Of a DNA stretch of 36,199 nucleotides, positions 1-9,652 are shown piece after piece; the stretch's first letter is position 1, and each line of letters opens with the position of its first letter. The position numbers and the translations under genes are program-made. The stretch comes from Fragilaria crotonensis (lineage: Eukaryota; Bacillariophyta; Fragilariophyceae; Fragilariales; Fragilariaceae): contig JAKSYS010000640.1 of NCBI GenBank assembly GCA_022925895.1, forward strand, positions 1-36,199. Direction: 5' to 3'. Below the pieces are notes generated by a model. It was not told where the DNA came from and did not search any database. It saw nothing but the letters and a program-made list of their open reading frames with translations.

Positions 1-844
1 AAAACAAGTACTCCACTACCTGGTACTACTAGTAGCGGTAGCCTGCTGGACGTCTAAAATAGTTGTTCGCACTCGAAGTATAGACCTGAGGGCCTGATGC
101 GTCTGGTTTTTTGTCCATGACACCATGACCATAGAATCACGTATATATGCATGTATGTGTGATCTACGTAACGTGAATAAACGGATGAAATCGGTGTCAC
201 AAAACGAATCACTATCCATATCACGAACCGAAAACAGAAACGTGAATGCTCTTGAAACTTGAAACAGAGAAAACCACGGTTTTAAAATAGTGCGCAACGT
301 CATTGAGTGACACGATGTTTTGGTTGGTATGCATACCTTTTGTCGTGCTCCCCGTAACTCTGGGAGTATCATATTTGTCGTATGAAAGATTTATATACTT
401 GTGTATTCGTTGTATGGTGTACTGTATGCTATAAAAATTTCCTACTTCAACGACAATTCATGTGACATCCGGGAGGTCTGCCAAAATAACATTTCTTCTG
501 GTACATATACATACGTACGTACGTCGTAGCTCGTAGCTTCAGTACCAGGTACGTACTCCTGGTATCATATGATACATGTACTGGAGTACTTGTACAGTCC
601 CTTGTGCTCCACCGTTCAGATTCAGCTCACTCCTGCCGTTCCAAGTTCCAAGCGTTGGAATACATAAGACGAATGCAATCTGTAATCTGACAAGGGACGA
701 CACACTGCTTATGTGTTGTCTTGCAGCCGTGCACAGCAGTCAGCAGTCACATCATAACATCCCACTGACGTGAAATGCGTAGCCACTGCACTTGCCCGCA
801 TGCACGTTTCTTACACAACTAAATTCTAAATTACTCATACCAAG
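1..844. other. Intergenic, no gene seen
   Basis: I see no convincing coding sequence. The longest open frame (16-372, minus) has no recognisable composition or domain. The stretch is rich in GTAC-type short palindromes, for example around 18-26, 511-525 and 541-597. It should include the promoter of the plus-strand tRNA methyltransferase gene that starts at 845. Confidence 0.5.
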
Positions 845-2014
845 ATGGCAACCCAGTCATCATACGGCATTACGATCACATTCGTTACTCTTGCATCAAT
901 TGGAGTTGCGCTTCATTGCCATCGAAGGGTCAAGATCCTTGAGAAGGAGCTTCGATCGCTTCGATCGCAATCACGAATCAATGCAATAGCATCAGTGACA
1001 ACTGAGGCGGCCAAGGAAGAAGCTAAGAACTCCTTCACCATGACCGAGATTGGACGGATACACTCCCCATTCCCACAACGGGCTGGATGTCCGAGACAAG
1101 GCGAGAACTTAGCCCCCCACATTCGATCGAGACTTATTTTTCATAATAATATTCCCATGGATATGCTGGATGGCATTAATTCCTATTCTCACGTGTGGGT
1201 TGTCTTCGCTTTCCATCTCAATCCCCGAGGAAAGGCAAGTTCAGGGAGACAGGGACAGGTTAAATTCACGGCGACCAAAATACGACCACCGCGAGCCAAT
1301 GGAATCAAGGTGGGAGTGCTGGCGACTCGAGCACCGCATCGTCCCAATCCAGTTGGTCTATCGCTGGGACTTGTGGAAAAGGTGGAGCTTGTTTCCTTTC
1401 AGGGAAGTAAGCGAGTTTGTCTAATGCTAAGAGGGTTGGATTTGGTGGATGACACGCCTGTGTACGATATCAAGCCATACGTTCCGTGGGATAGAGTGGA
1501 CTCATTAGAATCCAGCCCTATGAATGCCTCATTGTCCGTTAGAATGCAACATGTGGTGACCCCCAAATGGGTGACGGAAGATGACGAGCTCCCACAAGTT
1601 GAATGGGCAGAGGCAGCAACGGATGCCTTGCTCAAATATGCCGACGTACTTGGACCTCTATATGATGTTGCTGCCGAAGCCAAATCTGCAATATCAGAGA
1701 TTGTTGCTCAAGACCCACGGGCTCTCTATGATGGTCGGGGAAAGCTTTCTGACGATGACTTCCACTTTTCGTTTGGTAGCCTGCGTGTGTCTTTTCGAGT
1801 GCAGGATGGCGCTGTGCATGTGACGCAGGTGGTTTTGGACGAGGGAGACTTGAAGGCGGCTCCTGGCAGCTACCCTCATAACCTAGCGCTTCGGCGTCGA
1901 GCCGAGGCAAATGCACGAGAAAAAGGACGTCAACTTGAGTGGCGCTGTTCCGTGAAAGAAGGCATAACGGACGACCTCTTTGACCTTGAAGGGGGAGGAC
2001 GATACATTCCATGA
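845..2014 (+). CDS. TRMO: TrmO-family tRNA (adenine-N6)-methyltransferase with N-terminal hydrophobic segment
   Basis: The family uses S-adenosylmethionine to methylate t6A at position 37 of certain threonine tRNAs, making m6t6A. Residues about 66-215 hold the TsaA/TrmO (UPF0066) beta-barrel domain: the opening EIGRIHSPF, the signature ATRAPHRPNPVGLS near 160-173 and DTPVYDIKPYVPW near 203-215. The C-terminal part, rich in charged residues and ending LEGGGRYIP, corresponds to the C-terminal extension of the eukaryotic and bacterial members. Residues 8-24 are hydrophobic and are followed by a basic, coiled-coil-like stretch to about 60, which bacterial TrmO lacks; it could be a membrane anchor or an organelle targeting region. 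The start at 845 follows CAAG and is the first ATG in frame. No intron is needed. The gene converges on the minus-strand EF-hand gene, 77 bp away. The family call is firm; the location is inference. Confidence 0.9.
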   Translation: MATQSSYGITITFVTLASIGVALHCHRRVKILEKELRSLRSQSRINAIASVTTEAAKEEAKNSFTMTEIGRIHSPFPQRAGCPRQGENLAPHIRSRLIFHNNIPMDMLDGINSYSHVWVVFAFHLNPRGKASSGRQGQVKFTATKIRPPRANGIKVGVLATRAPHRPNPVGLSLGLVEKVELVSFQGSKRVCLMLRGLDLVDDTPVYDIKPYVPWDRVDSLESSPMNASLSVRMQHVVTPKWVTEDDELPQVEWAEAATDALLKYADVLGPLYDVAAEAKSAISEIVAQDPRALYDGRGKLSDDDFHFSFGSLRVSFRVQDGAVHVTQVVLDEGDLKAAPGSYPHNLALRRRAEANAREKGRQLEWRCSVKEGITDDLFDLEGGGRYIP

Positions 2015-2091
2015 ATGGTTGTACGTATATCATTGGGCATCCTTTACCCATAAGATGGTATACCACCTATAGACATGAAAGTAGAGTTTGA

Positions 2092-3528
2092 CTAGATGTA
2101 ATATATGCACGCGTCAGCGACACAAACCACCCCCATGAAGTAAAGGGTGTTCCATTGAAGCTCCGTGCTTTGACGACCCTTCCCCTGCTCTACCAACAAA
2201 TCATCTCTGAAGCTTTTGACCATTTCTTCGCCGATTCGATCCAAATGAGGAAAGTGCTCTTGTTGCACTTCTCGAAACTCCGGGAGTGCAATCTTCGGCG
2301 TCAACTCAACGTAACGCTTTCGGCCACCTATTCCAGTATCAATATGTACATGATCAATTTTGTTGTCTTGATGAGCTTTATTCGCCCAGGCATAGATGCA
2401 GCGGAGTCGATGCGGCATTTCCAATTCATTTTCGAAGTGATACTTGGCAGCCGCGGCCATGTACTTCTTCATACGCTTTGCTTGCGATGATTCTCTTCGG
2501 CGAGCTAAAAATCCTAGCTTCCTTGCACTTTCGTCGTCCACATCCATTGGTTGTCGCACCGGACGTGCAGCAATCACCTCGGCCATGAAAGCATTCAATG
2601 CCATCCCAACTGGAACAACCGTAAGGTATGCGGCATCGCTCACTTCTGATGCATCGAGCAGTCCATCCTTGTCTTTATCGAAAAGATTCCACAGAGCATC
2701 GAAGCGAGTGGAGCAGTCGCCTTTGGCGAATTCGAGGATTACGGCCTTCACGGCATCACGTGGCAATGTGGATGCTATTGGCTGTACTGTTTCCCCTTTC
2801 ACAGCTGCCCGATCCGTATCACCACCGGTCAAGGTGACGAGTTTTGTCCAGTTCGCCTTGACGTGTTCGGCGGCTGCTTTGATCAAATGCAAGCGATAGC
2901 GGAGCACACATGCTTGGAAAGCAGTCATCGTATCTCCCTTGTCTGACACAGCAAGAAACGTTTGGAACGAATCGTCATCTTTGAGCTCCACCATAAAATC
3001 ACGAACTTCTTTGAGATATCTATCTTTTGGAATTCCAACGAACATGCTATCAATTTTCGATGCGATTGACGTCAGAAACAGCTCAAATTGTACTGGTGCC
3101 AAATCCTGTGGAAGGTCGTTCTCTGTGGAGTCCAGCCACTTGATGAAGTCCTTGACTTCCACGCTCTCGGCAGTTCTCGATTCAGCTGCCTTCACAATTT
3201 CGTTCATTCCATCTGCCAAATACAAATCTAATTTCTGTTCGTCCGTGGCAGCATCGTCTAGCGTTGTTTGACCCACCTTTAGTTCCAATCGATACTCATT
3301 CAACTTGTCTCGCTTGGATGACGTCGGCGCCCATACACCACCGATGGCGGCAACCTCTCTGGCCGTGGGAATTCGTTTCGAATCATCGGTCGAACCGAGA
3401 GGAGTAGAAGGCGCCATGGGACTGTACCCAATCAGGTTCGATGATGCCTGGGTGGAGAGTGGTCTTGCCTCCAGGATTCGCATCCCCCGCGATGGGCGAA
3501 GTGATGTACGCAGTATTGCTCTGAACAT
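2092..3528 (-). CDS. Mitochondrial protein with one EF-hand
   Basis: An upstream in-frame ATG lies at 3579, but I choose the start at 3528 because it gives a clean presequence (MFRAILRTSLRPSRGMRIL, then RPLSTQ): Arg/Ser/Leu-rich with no acidic residue until Glu, typical of mitochondrial import. Counting from the longer start, residues 301-312 are a canonical EF-hand loop (DKDKDGLLDASE) with every calcium ligand in place. The flanking sequence is helical and charged, followed by a basic stretch (RRRESSQAKRMKKYM). No enzymatic motif is recognised. A calcium-responsive mitochondrial matrix or inner-membrane protein is inferred. The end, ACIYYI, is hydrophobic. It is convergent with the TrmO gene and divergent from the lipase gene, so 3529-3979 probably carries two promoters. 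The ORF is intact. Confidence 0.75.
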   Translation of the reverse strand: MFRAILRTSLRPSRGMRILEARPLSTQASSNLIGYSPMAPSTPLGSTDDSKRIPTAREVAAIGGVWAPTSSKRDKLNEYRLELKVGQTTLDDAATDEQKLDLYLADGMNEIVKAAESRTAESVEVKDFIKWLDSTENDLPQDLAPVQFELFLTSIASKIDSMFVGIPKDRYLKEVRDFMVELKDDDSFQTFLAVSDKGDTMTAFQACVLRYRLHLIKAAAEHVKANWTKLVTLTGGDTDRAAVKGETVQPIASTLPRDAVKAVILEFAKGDCSTRFDALWNLFDKDKDGLLDASEVSDAAYLTVVPVGMALNAFMAEVIAARPVRQPMDVDDESARKLGFLARRRESSQAKRMKKYMAAAAKYHFENELEMPHRLRCIYAWANKAHQDNKIDHVHIDTGIGGRKRYVELTPKIALPEFREVQQEHFPHLDRIGEEMVKSFRDDLLVEQGKGRQSTELQWNTLYFMGVVCVADACIYYI

Positions 3529-3979
3529 GATCAACTTATCTCTATAGGTGGATCTGCTGTTGCCCGCCAAAGTTAACAACGAGCGATTGCTTCGAGTTGA
3601 CTTTCAGGGCTGCAATGCATCAATGTTGTGATAGATGTGTCAGTGATTTAGTATGGCAGTAAGGCAGATAAATGTTCATACAGTGCGGTTGAGATTTGTG
3701 TCTGTCACTGCTTCAGGATGTTGCGTGCCATGGGTGTTGCGTGTTGTGCGTGCGTCTGCGTCGTCGAAGCATTATTGAATGATTTGCAATCGTCTGTGCT
3801 GCGTCCTTTTGGTTATGAGCATGATCATCGTCAGCTGTCGCACTCTACTACTGTCTATGATACTGTCTACTGTCACGTCATCACTCGAGTTTCTTGTGCT
3901 TGTATTCGAGCGACCTTGTACACTGACACATTTCATTGCTTTCGAAGACAGGGACGAAATCAAATAAGCGTCGTCGAAG
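3529..3979. promoter_or_regulatory. Divergent intergenic region
   Basis: About 450 bp separates the starts of the minus-strand EF-hand gene and the plus-strand lipase gene, so both promoters should lie here. Short open frames on both strands (3718-4047, 3772-3999) overlap each other and look like chance. I see no clear TATA box or repeated operator. Confidence 0.4.
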
Positions 3980-5513
3980 ATGAACATCAAATTCTGCACG
4001 TTATTGTTGTTGATATACTTCGTATTCTTGCAAAGTGCGCATTCTAAACCCTACCCACCATCACGAGGCGGAGCATCTACCAAGAAACTATCCGACAACA
4101 ATGTCTTTCACAAGCTTGCACTGATTCTAGAATCGCGCCTCGACGTGGGCCAGCCAGTAGACGTGGGATCGTTGGAAAAGGCGCTGAAATCATTGTCATC
4201 CGCGCAACAGGCCCTCAAGGGGGTGGATGGGGCTGCTTACGAAGCCTATCAGCGCACTCGCTCCGACGGCGGCGGTAGGGATCTTACCTCAGTATCCGGC
4301 AGAGCCAGGCGAAGCGCGGCCAGGATGGCAACAACTGCAGATGCCTTCTTGGCGGCAGAACTCTGTGAACTCATCGAATCAGATGATCTGGAGGCTTTCA
4401 AGAAGGAAAACTCAACGTTGGCAAACCGGGCTATTCTTTTACAAGATGTTCATGTCAAGCTTACAAAGGATTTGAATGTTACAATCCTACTCTTGTGGGA
4501 GCCGTCTTACGATGGTGGTGCTGGATTGGACCACGGTGGGATTAAAGATTTAGTTAGGGTGAATCGAAAAAAGAGAGGGAGGCTGCTTGTTGTTGTCAAA
4601 GATCCAATAAATACGGATCTTAAAGGTACATTTGATATCCTTGATGTCGACCATCTTGAGCTTGAGCTAAACTCTGGCCTGGTTGCAAACGAGATTGCGT
4701 CTGTCAACCCCTATTTGTATAGAGCAGCAGGTCGGATTCTAAGATCACTGGAGCCGACGTTAATGGGAGATCGATTTCAAAATCAGACTGATATTGCGAT
4801 ACACTTTGTTGGGCGGTCTGTGGCTGGAGGATGTGCAAGCCTTGCAGCAGTCATCCTCGACGGAAGCTTACCGATGCCTGAAGAAAAGAAGAAAAAGAAG
4901 AGCATTTCAAAGCAAGCAAATCTGACGAAACCAGAGATAAGCGGATTCGGTCGAGGTCGGTCGTCAGCCATGGTTCTAGGGACGCCGCCCTGCCTCTCCG
5001 GGAATGTCAAGGCATCGTTCGTCAAGTCATTGATATTTGGCGACGACGTTGTTTGCAGAATAACACAGGAAAGCATTGAACGACTCTGTCGAAGGTCAGA
5101 TCGCGCTCAAAAAGGTGGGATTATTCGAAGACGTGTGGGCTGGATGTCAGATGTTGTGTCAATGACGGTAAGTCTAGAGCCAGCGCACTGCAGAGACTTG
5201 AGCGCAGCGTTCACTCAATCGATGACAGGTCTCAAGCATGAAACGACATGCGCATGGAAGTGAAGGTGAAGAGGGAAGGTTGGTAGTACCAGGGCAAGTC
5301 TTTCTTGTCCGACCCCGTAAGTTAGGAGGCGTCTGTAGTATGCACGAAGTAGGAGGCTTAAAGGGTGGGAGGGAAGCCCTTCGGGCTGCGATCCTTTGGC
5401 AGCTCAACGATATTCTCTTGAGCAATAGCTTATGGAATCACCATCAACTTCATAACTACATTGAAGGACTTGACAAGGTACAGCTTCGAGGGTCTGACGT
5501 CGGCGATGACTAG
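3980..5513 (+). CDS. Secreted or ER-lumen lipase, class 3 / diacylglycerol-lipase-like, two exons
   Basis: The product is a serine hydrolase predicted to cleave acylglycerol esters. Exon 1 is 3980-5167, the intron 5168-5228 (GTAAGT...ACAG, 61 bp, phase 0) and exon 2 5229-5513, giving about 490 residues. Residues 1-22 are a signal peptide (MNIKFCTLLLLIYFVFLQS). The nucleophile elbow is GRSVAGG with Ser280 (lipase pattern G-x-S-x-G). A second acid is likely in FGDDVVCRI late in exon 1, a block that lines up with FGxDxVxRI in diacylglycerol lipases. The catalytic His is probably His468 in NHHQLHNYIEGLDKV, and it lies in exon 2. Without splicing the frame ends at 5263 and lacks the His. A basic, Lys-rich insert follows the elbow (EEKKKKKSISKQ). 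The fold call is good; the substrate is inferred from family resemblance only. Confidence 0.75.
5168..5228 (+). other. Spliceosomal intron in the lipase gene
   Basis: The donor G|GTAAGT at 5168 and acceptor GACAG| at 5228 join two phase-0 exons. Exon 2 then runs open for 94 codons to TAG at 5511-5513 and restores the conserved His block. The 61-bp length is typical of small algal introns. Confidence 0.75.
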
Positions 5514-7111
5514 ATCCCCGCTGAATTTCAAGGGTAGTACCATGTACACCTCTGCTACCCTGGTACTCTGCTTATATTTTACTCCGAGTAATGCAGGCTC
5601 AGCTGAGTTCCAGAAACTGAATTAGGTTCATGCGATCATCGATCGGGTCGGAGAATGTGTTCTTTTAGTCTCGTTAGTACCTGCCTGTCGGCTTGGCAGC
5701 AAGCGTGCGCTAAGTCAAAACGCTCCTGAAAAGCGCCACAATTTTTCAGACGTTACGATCTCTTGCTTGTCTGATGCATTGATCTTACATCAATGATGTT
5801 ATTGCTTAGTCATGTTCCTGCCAGTTCAATATCATGCAGTGCTGACAACACCACCGTCACCAACACTCAGAAAGGGTTGATTAATCTTTATCAATGCTTT
5901 GGACTGTGATACGTTGCCTGTCAAAAAAGCCGTTCTCCCGGAAGTCCAAATAACAAAGAAAGAAGGAACAAAACAAAGAGTATTCTGTGAATGCTATCTG
6001 AATGTTTGCATGGCATCCCAGGAAGGGCATTAAACTTCACTTTTCTAAATATATAATCACTAGTATTCTTAAGTGAGGCAGCACCGAACTTAAGCTTGTG
6101 CCATACAAGTATGGACAAATACAAGCAAGAATGACGACTGTGCTCAAAGCAACATATTGATGTTCAATAATCCACTACTCCAAGTAGCTACTATTATCTG
6201 CATGCATTAGATGGAAACTGCTGATGTTCATTGTTAGTTAAGTATTTGACATCAGAAAGTGATGGGTTTATGATGCCACTGTGATATATCTGACACAAGA
6301 ATAGACTGTGATGTGATGAGTGTTGGATGGGCATCTCGTCAATTAAGGTGCTGTGTGCTGAACATCCTACCAAATTCAGGCGACAAGGGTCAGTCCATCA
6401 GTACCAAATCCTTCGTGGTCTACACCATTTGAATTGAGAACTTCCGAAAAGTTAAGGGAACAGTGTTCCCCTATTAACACAGCCGGTCCACAATTCACAA
6501 CCATCGTACGACAACAGTGAGGTCGGGCCATGAAGTAGTCAAGTTGTTTTTACCCGGGCAGAGTTCCGGATTTCATTTTGCCTTGCCTGACAAGGGGAGC
6601 CTGGTAAAATGGACACCTAAAAGACAGTTCAACAATACTGTGTTACTTATGCTGAGCAAGTTTGTAATTTCCAAAAACATTTTTAGCTAGCATAGTACCT
6701 TTCACTGCATCTCCTAAACACAATCTTTCTCCGTTTTGAATCTTAGAAAAAACGAAAAAAGATTTGTTTTTGTAAGGCATCATTGCCATCCTTACGTGCA
6801 GAAATCAACTCTAAAAAAGAAATGGATTTTGTTAAGATGTGCATGTCTCATATCCCAAAGTTTCACAAAAATCATTTCACTTTGCAAAATGCAATAGAAG
6901 CCACCAGAACAGAAACCATTTTGGATCACTGCAATGATTCAAGATTTCCTCTGATAATAGTATGACTTTTACATCATGGGGACTACTTGTAGGCATGCCA
7001 GTGGATAGTATGGAGAACCAAACATCTTTTTGGCTGATATGCTGCTGCAGCAGTGTCAGATATGCATTTCAGGATTCACACTGACAAATTGCTAGTTTCA
7101 TCATCATCATT
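5514..7111. other. Gene-poor intergenic stretch
   Basis: About 1.6 kb of AT-rich DNA downstream of the lipase gene. GTAC-type motifs occur at 5535-5545 and 5563-5577. Small open frames (5921-6124 minus, 6783-6965 plus) show no domain or conserved composition. I find no RNA gene or further repeat. It ends at the target duplication of the hAT element. Confidence 0.45.
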
Positions 7112-7119
7112 GTCCAGAG
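7112..7119. repeat. 8-bp target site duplication, left copy
   Basis: The sequence gtccagag sits directly outside the left terminus of the hAT element. The same 8 bp follows the right terminus at 9645-9652. Eight-bp duplications are diagnostic of hAT transposases. Confidence 0.9.
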
Positions 7120-7168
7120 CAGGGATGCGCAACAATATATTGCATGAATATATACTGCAATTTATTGT

Positions 7169-7312
7169 TGACATTATATTGCATTGGTACGTCCTGACAA
7201 TACAATATATTGTATTGGTTTGTCTTAACAATAAAATACATTGTGTTGGTTCATCTGGCAATACCAATATATTGTATTGGTTCCTCCTGACAATTCAATA
7301 TATTGTATTGCC
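7169..7312. repeat. Left subterminal tandem repeats of the hAT element
   Basis: Five imperfect units of 25-32 bp lie head to tail, at about 7169-7194, 7195-7225, 7226-7255, 7256-7287 and 7288-7312. The pattern is TGACAATA-CAATATATTG-TATTGGT-nnnTCC. The core CAATACAATATATTGTATTG (7198-7217) is a perfect 20-bp palindrome. By analogy with other hAT elements, whose transposases bind short subterminal repeats, these are probably transposase binding sites. Confidence 0.8.
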
Positions 7313-7488
7313 AATGATGAGTATTGCAGTCTCTTGTACGTGTACGTAGAGTAATAGTGCCCAATACAGGCAAAACCAATGGCTGTGAAATGTCAAGATC
7401 ATCAATCCCCAGCAACAGGCTCACCAGATCTCAGCAGTCCCGTTGCACTATCCACAATTCAACATGTTGAGTTGCTTGCTCCGCTCTC

Positions 7489-9239
7489 GTGGTCGTCCAA
7501 CAGCAGTCCCGCCCGACAGCAAAAAGATCTGCCAGCTTTTTTGGCAAGAATCCTATTACCGGTGACAGGGAATTGAATCGCTGGAAGTTTTCTTGTGGAA
7601 AGGTTTGCAAACAAGATATCAAGCTGGGTTTCACGAATCCCATGTCGCACATCAGGCAGAAGCACCCTAATTATCTGGAGGTGTTTCATATGGCACAACA
7701 AGAAGACGATGGACATTCTGAAACATCAAGCCTCATTATTGCCGTATCGTCTCCTGGTCCATCCTTGTTAGTATCTGGACAGACTACGTTGGATTACATG
7801 TCCGATACTAGGTCAACCAATGTGTTCAAGTGGCTCAAATGGATTATTATGGATGAGCACAAATTGGCCTTTTGCAAAAGGATCTCACACAATGCAATGC
7901 AAGTTTGGACACAATCTCTGTTAAGACACTCAAGAAATACCTCTTCAAGTATTGAAATTGGTTGAAAAGAAGTTATTGGCCAAAGCAATGGCTCTTGCTT
8001 CTTTGTCGTATGCTCTTGTCCTTGATGGCTGGTTGGAGGCCTCAAAACATTTCATCGTCGGCAAGTATATCGTGTACCCCGCAAAGGAAGTTGATGCTGA
8101 TCCTGTTTTGCATTTGTTAGCCTTCGCGCCTCTTCACGAGGACGAGACTAACTTTACTGTAGAGAACCATGCCAACTTTATAAAGGCAACACTGAATTGG
8201 TACTCCTTGTCTGCTGACCGTCTTTTCTGCTCAATTGGTGACAATTATTCTGCAAGCAAAGCAACAGCAAAGCAACTTGGTGTCCCCCTTCTGGGGTGCC
8301 GAAGTCACCGATTCATCATATTGGTTGAGCAGTATTTGCGAACGTTCCTGGCAACTGAATTGGAATTGGTAGGTAAGCTCATGTCAATGCTTGCGACACT
8401 GAAGCAGTCTGGAAGATTCTGCTTGATGAGCGACCGCACTTTGTTGAAGCGCAATGTAACACGCTGGACATGGGGTTCCCGATATGTTTCAGAGATTCGA
8501 ATGCCTCCTACCAAATCTGAATCTTGAAGATGGTAACAATGAATTGATGGACTTTGTTCCTTCTGCAGCACAAAACAAGAATACCCGCGATTGCAAGCAA
8601 GCCTTGGCGGATTTCAAATCTGTGACAACAGTTTTGCAGCAACATGACATGACCATTTAGGAATCCAATGTTTTGTTCCAATCGATCATTGATTTCTACA
8701 AGGACTTCAATTTTGAAGGTTTACTTGGAGCAGATTGTGATATCATCCATGACAAGCATTTGGAATCGGCAATCCTAAAGATACAATCAAAAAAGGAGAA
8801 CACACTTACAGATCTTGAAAAAGGAGCCGTCAATAAATTATTGCTATCGTCCTTGTTGGCGCAGGATGAACCTGGTGCAGGAGATATCTGTGATGATGCT
8901 GAATTGTCCTTTGCTGAGCGAGCGCTCAAGCGACAACGGGTACAAGACACGACTGAAGGCAGCAAGTATGTCAACACAAGGTTTTTGCTTCCAACTTCAT
9001 GCGTGGTGGTTGAGCGACTCTTCTCCCAGCAGGCAAAACAAGTGTTTAGTCCTCATTGGCGCCGGTTGAATCCTAGAATGTTGCTTGGAGGCCTTGCTAT
9101 TTCTCAATCAAACAGGATGCTCTGGAATTTGGCACTTGTTGCTTTGGTAGTGAATGAAGGGGTTGCTGAGGAAGAGTTGGACGTGGACCAGGATGAAGTT
9201 GATGATGACGATGAGCTGCTGGGGCAGGATTGTTGGTAA
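7489..9239 (+). pseudogene. hAT transposase with BED zinc finger, frameshifted
   Basis: Three reading frames together spell one hAT transposase. Frame one (7489-7965) gives a BED-type zinc finger with Cys36, Cys40, His54 and His59, followed by the linker. A short stretch around 7917-7950 is in another frame (SVKTLKKYLFKY). A third frame, 7952-8527, carries LVLDGW and CSIGDNYSASK, the first two acidic residues expected of the catalytic core. From about 8502 to 9239 the frame changes again, with an in-frame TAG at 8658-8660. That last part holds the C-terminal dimerisation block with TSCVVVERLFSQQ, which contains the third acidic residue. An acidic tail follows. At least three frame changes and one stop make it inactive. 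Domain order is normal, so it decayed by small mutations, not by rearrangement. Confidence 0.85.
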
Positions 9240-9540
9240 ACGAGCCTCACCGTATGAATCGGTAAGTATCGAGGATGCGATGTTAACATACTACACACAC
9301 ATATATATCGTAATTCTAGTACTAGTATTTCTGTGCAAGCAGTTCTTGGCTTTCTGACAAATTTGTCAAGAGAAAAGTAAGAAGGAAGGCAACAACGATT
9401 GCGTTACAATGTTGTCAACTTCATCTATAATGAAGTTATACGATTGGAATTACTGTGTTAAAATTCAACTAGAAGATATCATGACCATTAAATTGTACTG
9501 TTCATTCTACAGTAGATTGTACGAAGCAAATATTGGTTTG

Positions 9541-9632
9541 TCCAGACAATGCAATATATTGTATTGGTTCACATGACAATACCATTTTGTATTGTCGTTA
9601 ACATGTATTGCAATATATTAGCAATATTATTG
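9541..9632. repeat. Right subterminal repeats of the hAT element
   Basis: Two to three further copies of the left-end unit lie just inside the right terminus: GACAATGCAATATATTGTATTGG at about 9544, a weaker copy at 9574-9602 and the core GCAATATATTAGCAATATT near 9610. They share the CAATATATTG palindrome with the left array. Confidence 0.75.
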
Positions 9633-9644
9633 TGTGCATCCCTG

Positions 9645-9652
9645 GTCCAGAG
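9645..9652. repeat. 8-bp target site duplication, right copy
   Basis: gtccagag directly follows the right terminus ...GCATCCCTG and is identical to 7112-7119. Confidence 0.9.

Larger units (their letters stand above)
7120..9644 (+). mobile_element. hAT-superfamily DNA transposon, 2525 bp, decayed
   Basis: The left end begins CAGGGATGCGCAACAATAT; the right end, read inward on the minus strand, begins CAGGGATGCACACAATAAT. The short imperfect inverted repeats starting CAGGG, the exact 8-bp target duplication (gtccagag) and an internal BED-plus-hAT transposase together fix both boundaries. Subterminal repeats of about 31 bp lie inside both ends. The transposase is broken by frameshifts and a nonsense codon, so this copy is not autonomous, although its ends could still be recognised by a related transposase. 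It inserted into a long intergenic region and interrupts no visible gene. Confidence 0.9.

Noticed and set aside
16-372. 118-codon minus-strand ORF
   Set aside because: No domain, biased composition or conserved motif; it lies in AT-rich intergenic sequence.
7169-7312. Regular 31-bp repeats considered as a CRISPR-like array
   Set aside because: There are no unique spacers; units are contiguous, imperfect, palindromic, and sit symmetrically inside the ends of a hAT element.
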